A stretch of DNA of 64,000 nt. Origin: Rhineura floridana. Lineage: Eukaryota > Chordata > Lepidosauria > Squamata > Rhineuridae. Below the pieces are notes generated by a model. The model was not told the DNA's origin. It saw only the letters and a list, made by a program, of their open reading frames with translations, and made no database searches. A program made the translations under genes and the position numbers. The stretch spans positions 21,291,501-21,355,500 of the forward strand of contig NC_084489.1 in NCBI RefSeq assembly GCF_030035675.1. Reading direction: 5' to 3'. This document shows positions 63,336 to 64,000 of the stretch, one piece after another (position 1 is the stretch's first letter; the number at the start of each line of letters is the position of its first letter).

Positions 63336-64000
63336 CACTTTTTAAAGTTGATAATCTGGCAGCCATGTTTGCTCTCGTTATCTCCATTTTAATTTTTGCA
63401 TTCAGACATTTCTGTAGACAATAGAGGGAAGCACTGGACAGTCTCTTGGGTTTAACACCTTGATAAAGCTGTAGATACCTTTCCCCAAGGATTTGATACT
63501 CTTTTAAGCAAGTTCTAATAGAACATAATAAACAGTGTAAACTGTATCATTCTGTCATAACCCCAGCATTGCAACCAAGTTTAAAAATAGCCACACTGCA
63601 GAATTCCTGTTAAATGACTTATGTCTGTCATGGAATGATAGTGGCAGCTATCCAAGATGTGTCCTTTATAGTAGTCAGGATCTTCATCATCCAGAAAAAC
63701 ATTATCTGAAGTGCATCACCTACTGCAGGGGCATTTCAGGTGGCTGCATTTTGTCTTTCTTTCCCTTGCTTTGACTATCCTTGTGAAAAGCATTTACTGC
63801 AGATGGAAAAATGTTTGGACAGCTGCTTGTTTTGATAACTATTTGGACTTTTTAACCATTAAATTGGGATCAACCAACTTGGGTTCCTGAGATAGATTTT
63901 CTTTTGTAACTTGAAGATTAGGCATTTAGATCTAGACCTAAAAGTATCAGGGGCATCTTGTAACTTCTCCATAAAAAGATAAACAATTGCTTCCCCAAAC
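63336..64000. other. Intron 2 stretch to window end, nothing recognised
   Basis: AT-rich sequence with no exon, repeat or RNA gene recognised. Confidence 0.4.

Larger units (their letters stand above)
48224..64000 (+). other. LIMD1: LIMD1 intron 2 (5' part, runs off the window)
   Basis: It begins with GTAAGT. No sequence resembling the rest of LIM1 or LIM2/LIM3 was recognised downstream, so the intron is at least 15.8 kb. Its content is listed as separate repeat features. Confidence 0.75.

Noticed and set aside
48224-64000. Further LIMD1 exons in intron 2
   Set aside because: No stretch encoding the second half of LIM1 (KLRGKAFYFV-like) or later CxxC patterns with splice sites was found.
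1-64000. CRISPR-like or other prokaryotic defence arrays
   Set aside because: The only regular repeats are MITE-core units, microsatellites and the DIRS tandem units. Spacing and context are eukaryotic.

Overview
The window is vertebrate nuclear DNA and reads as a squamate reptile, probably a lizard. It holds one recognisable host gene in a sea of retrotransposons. BovB (RTE) LINEs occur beside Sauria-type SINEs that share the BovB 3' end, together with many L2 copies, a CR1 with a squamate-type 3' end, Vingi/Ingi-like LINEs, a second tRNA-derived SINE family, a DIRS fossil and many palindromic MITEs. The species cannot be fixed from sequence reading alone.

The host gene is LIMD1 (LIM domain-containing 1, Ajuba/Zyxin family) on the + strand. 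A CpG-rich promoter region lies at about 14.17-15.12 kb. The first coding exon (15771-17268) encodes the 499-residue pre-LIM region. Intron 1 is 30,853 bp. Exon 2 (48122-48223) encodes the start of the first LIM finger. The rest of the LIM domains must lie beyond 64 kb. Bases 1-14,000 upstream of the gene are repeats: a Vingi-like LINE, palindromic MITEs, an old minus-strand L2 with two LINE-tail insertions, a BovB split by an L2, a second Vingi-like tail, a Sauria SINE and a 3.2-kb minus-strand CR1.

Intron 1 (17.3-48.1 kb) carries several minus-strand L2 copies, one holding a Tigger-like element with a TA duplication, a hAT element with a perfect 8-bp duplication and a BED-finger remnant, two long imperfect palindromes, and a DIRS-type fossil of about 5.4 kb that appears to sit in the middle of a palindromic MITE. 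Intron 2 (48.2-64 kb) carries a 5.9-kb L2 complex: two copies of one subfamily head to head, one of them split by a younger L2 with a 695-codon open frame. It also holds three copies of an unclassified repeat, a purine-rich composite tandem array with its own hAT and SINE insertions, and one LTR of a retrovirus-like element. No prokaryotic-type system, CRISPR array, rRNA or stand-alone tRNA gene was seen.
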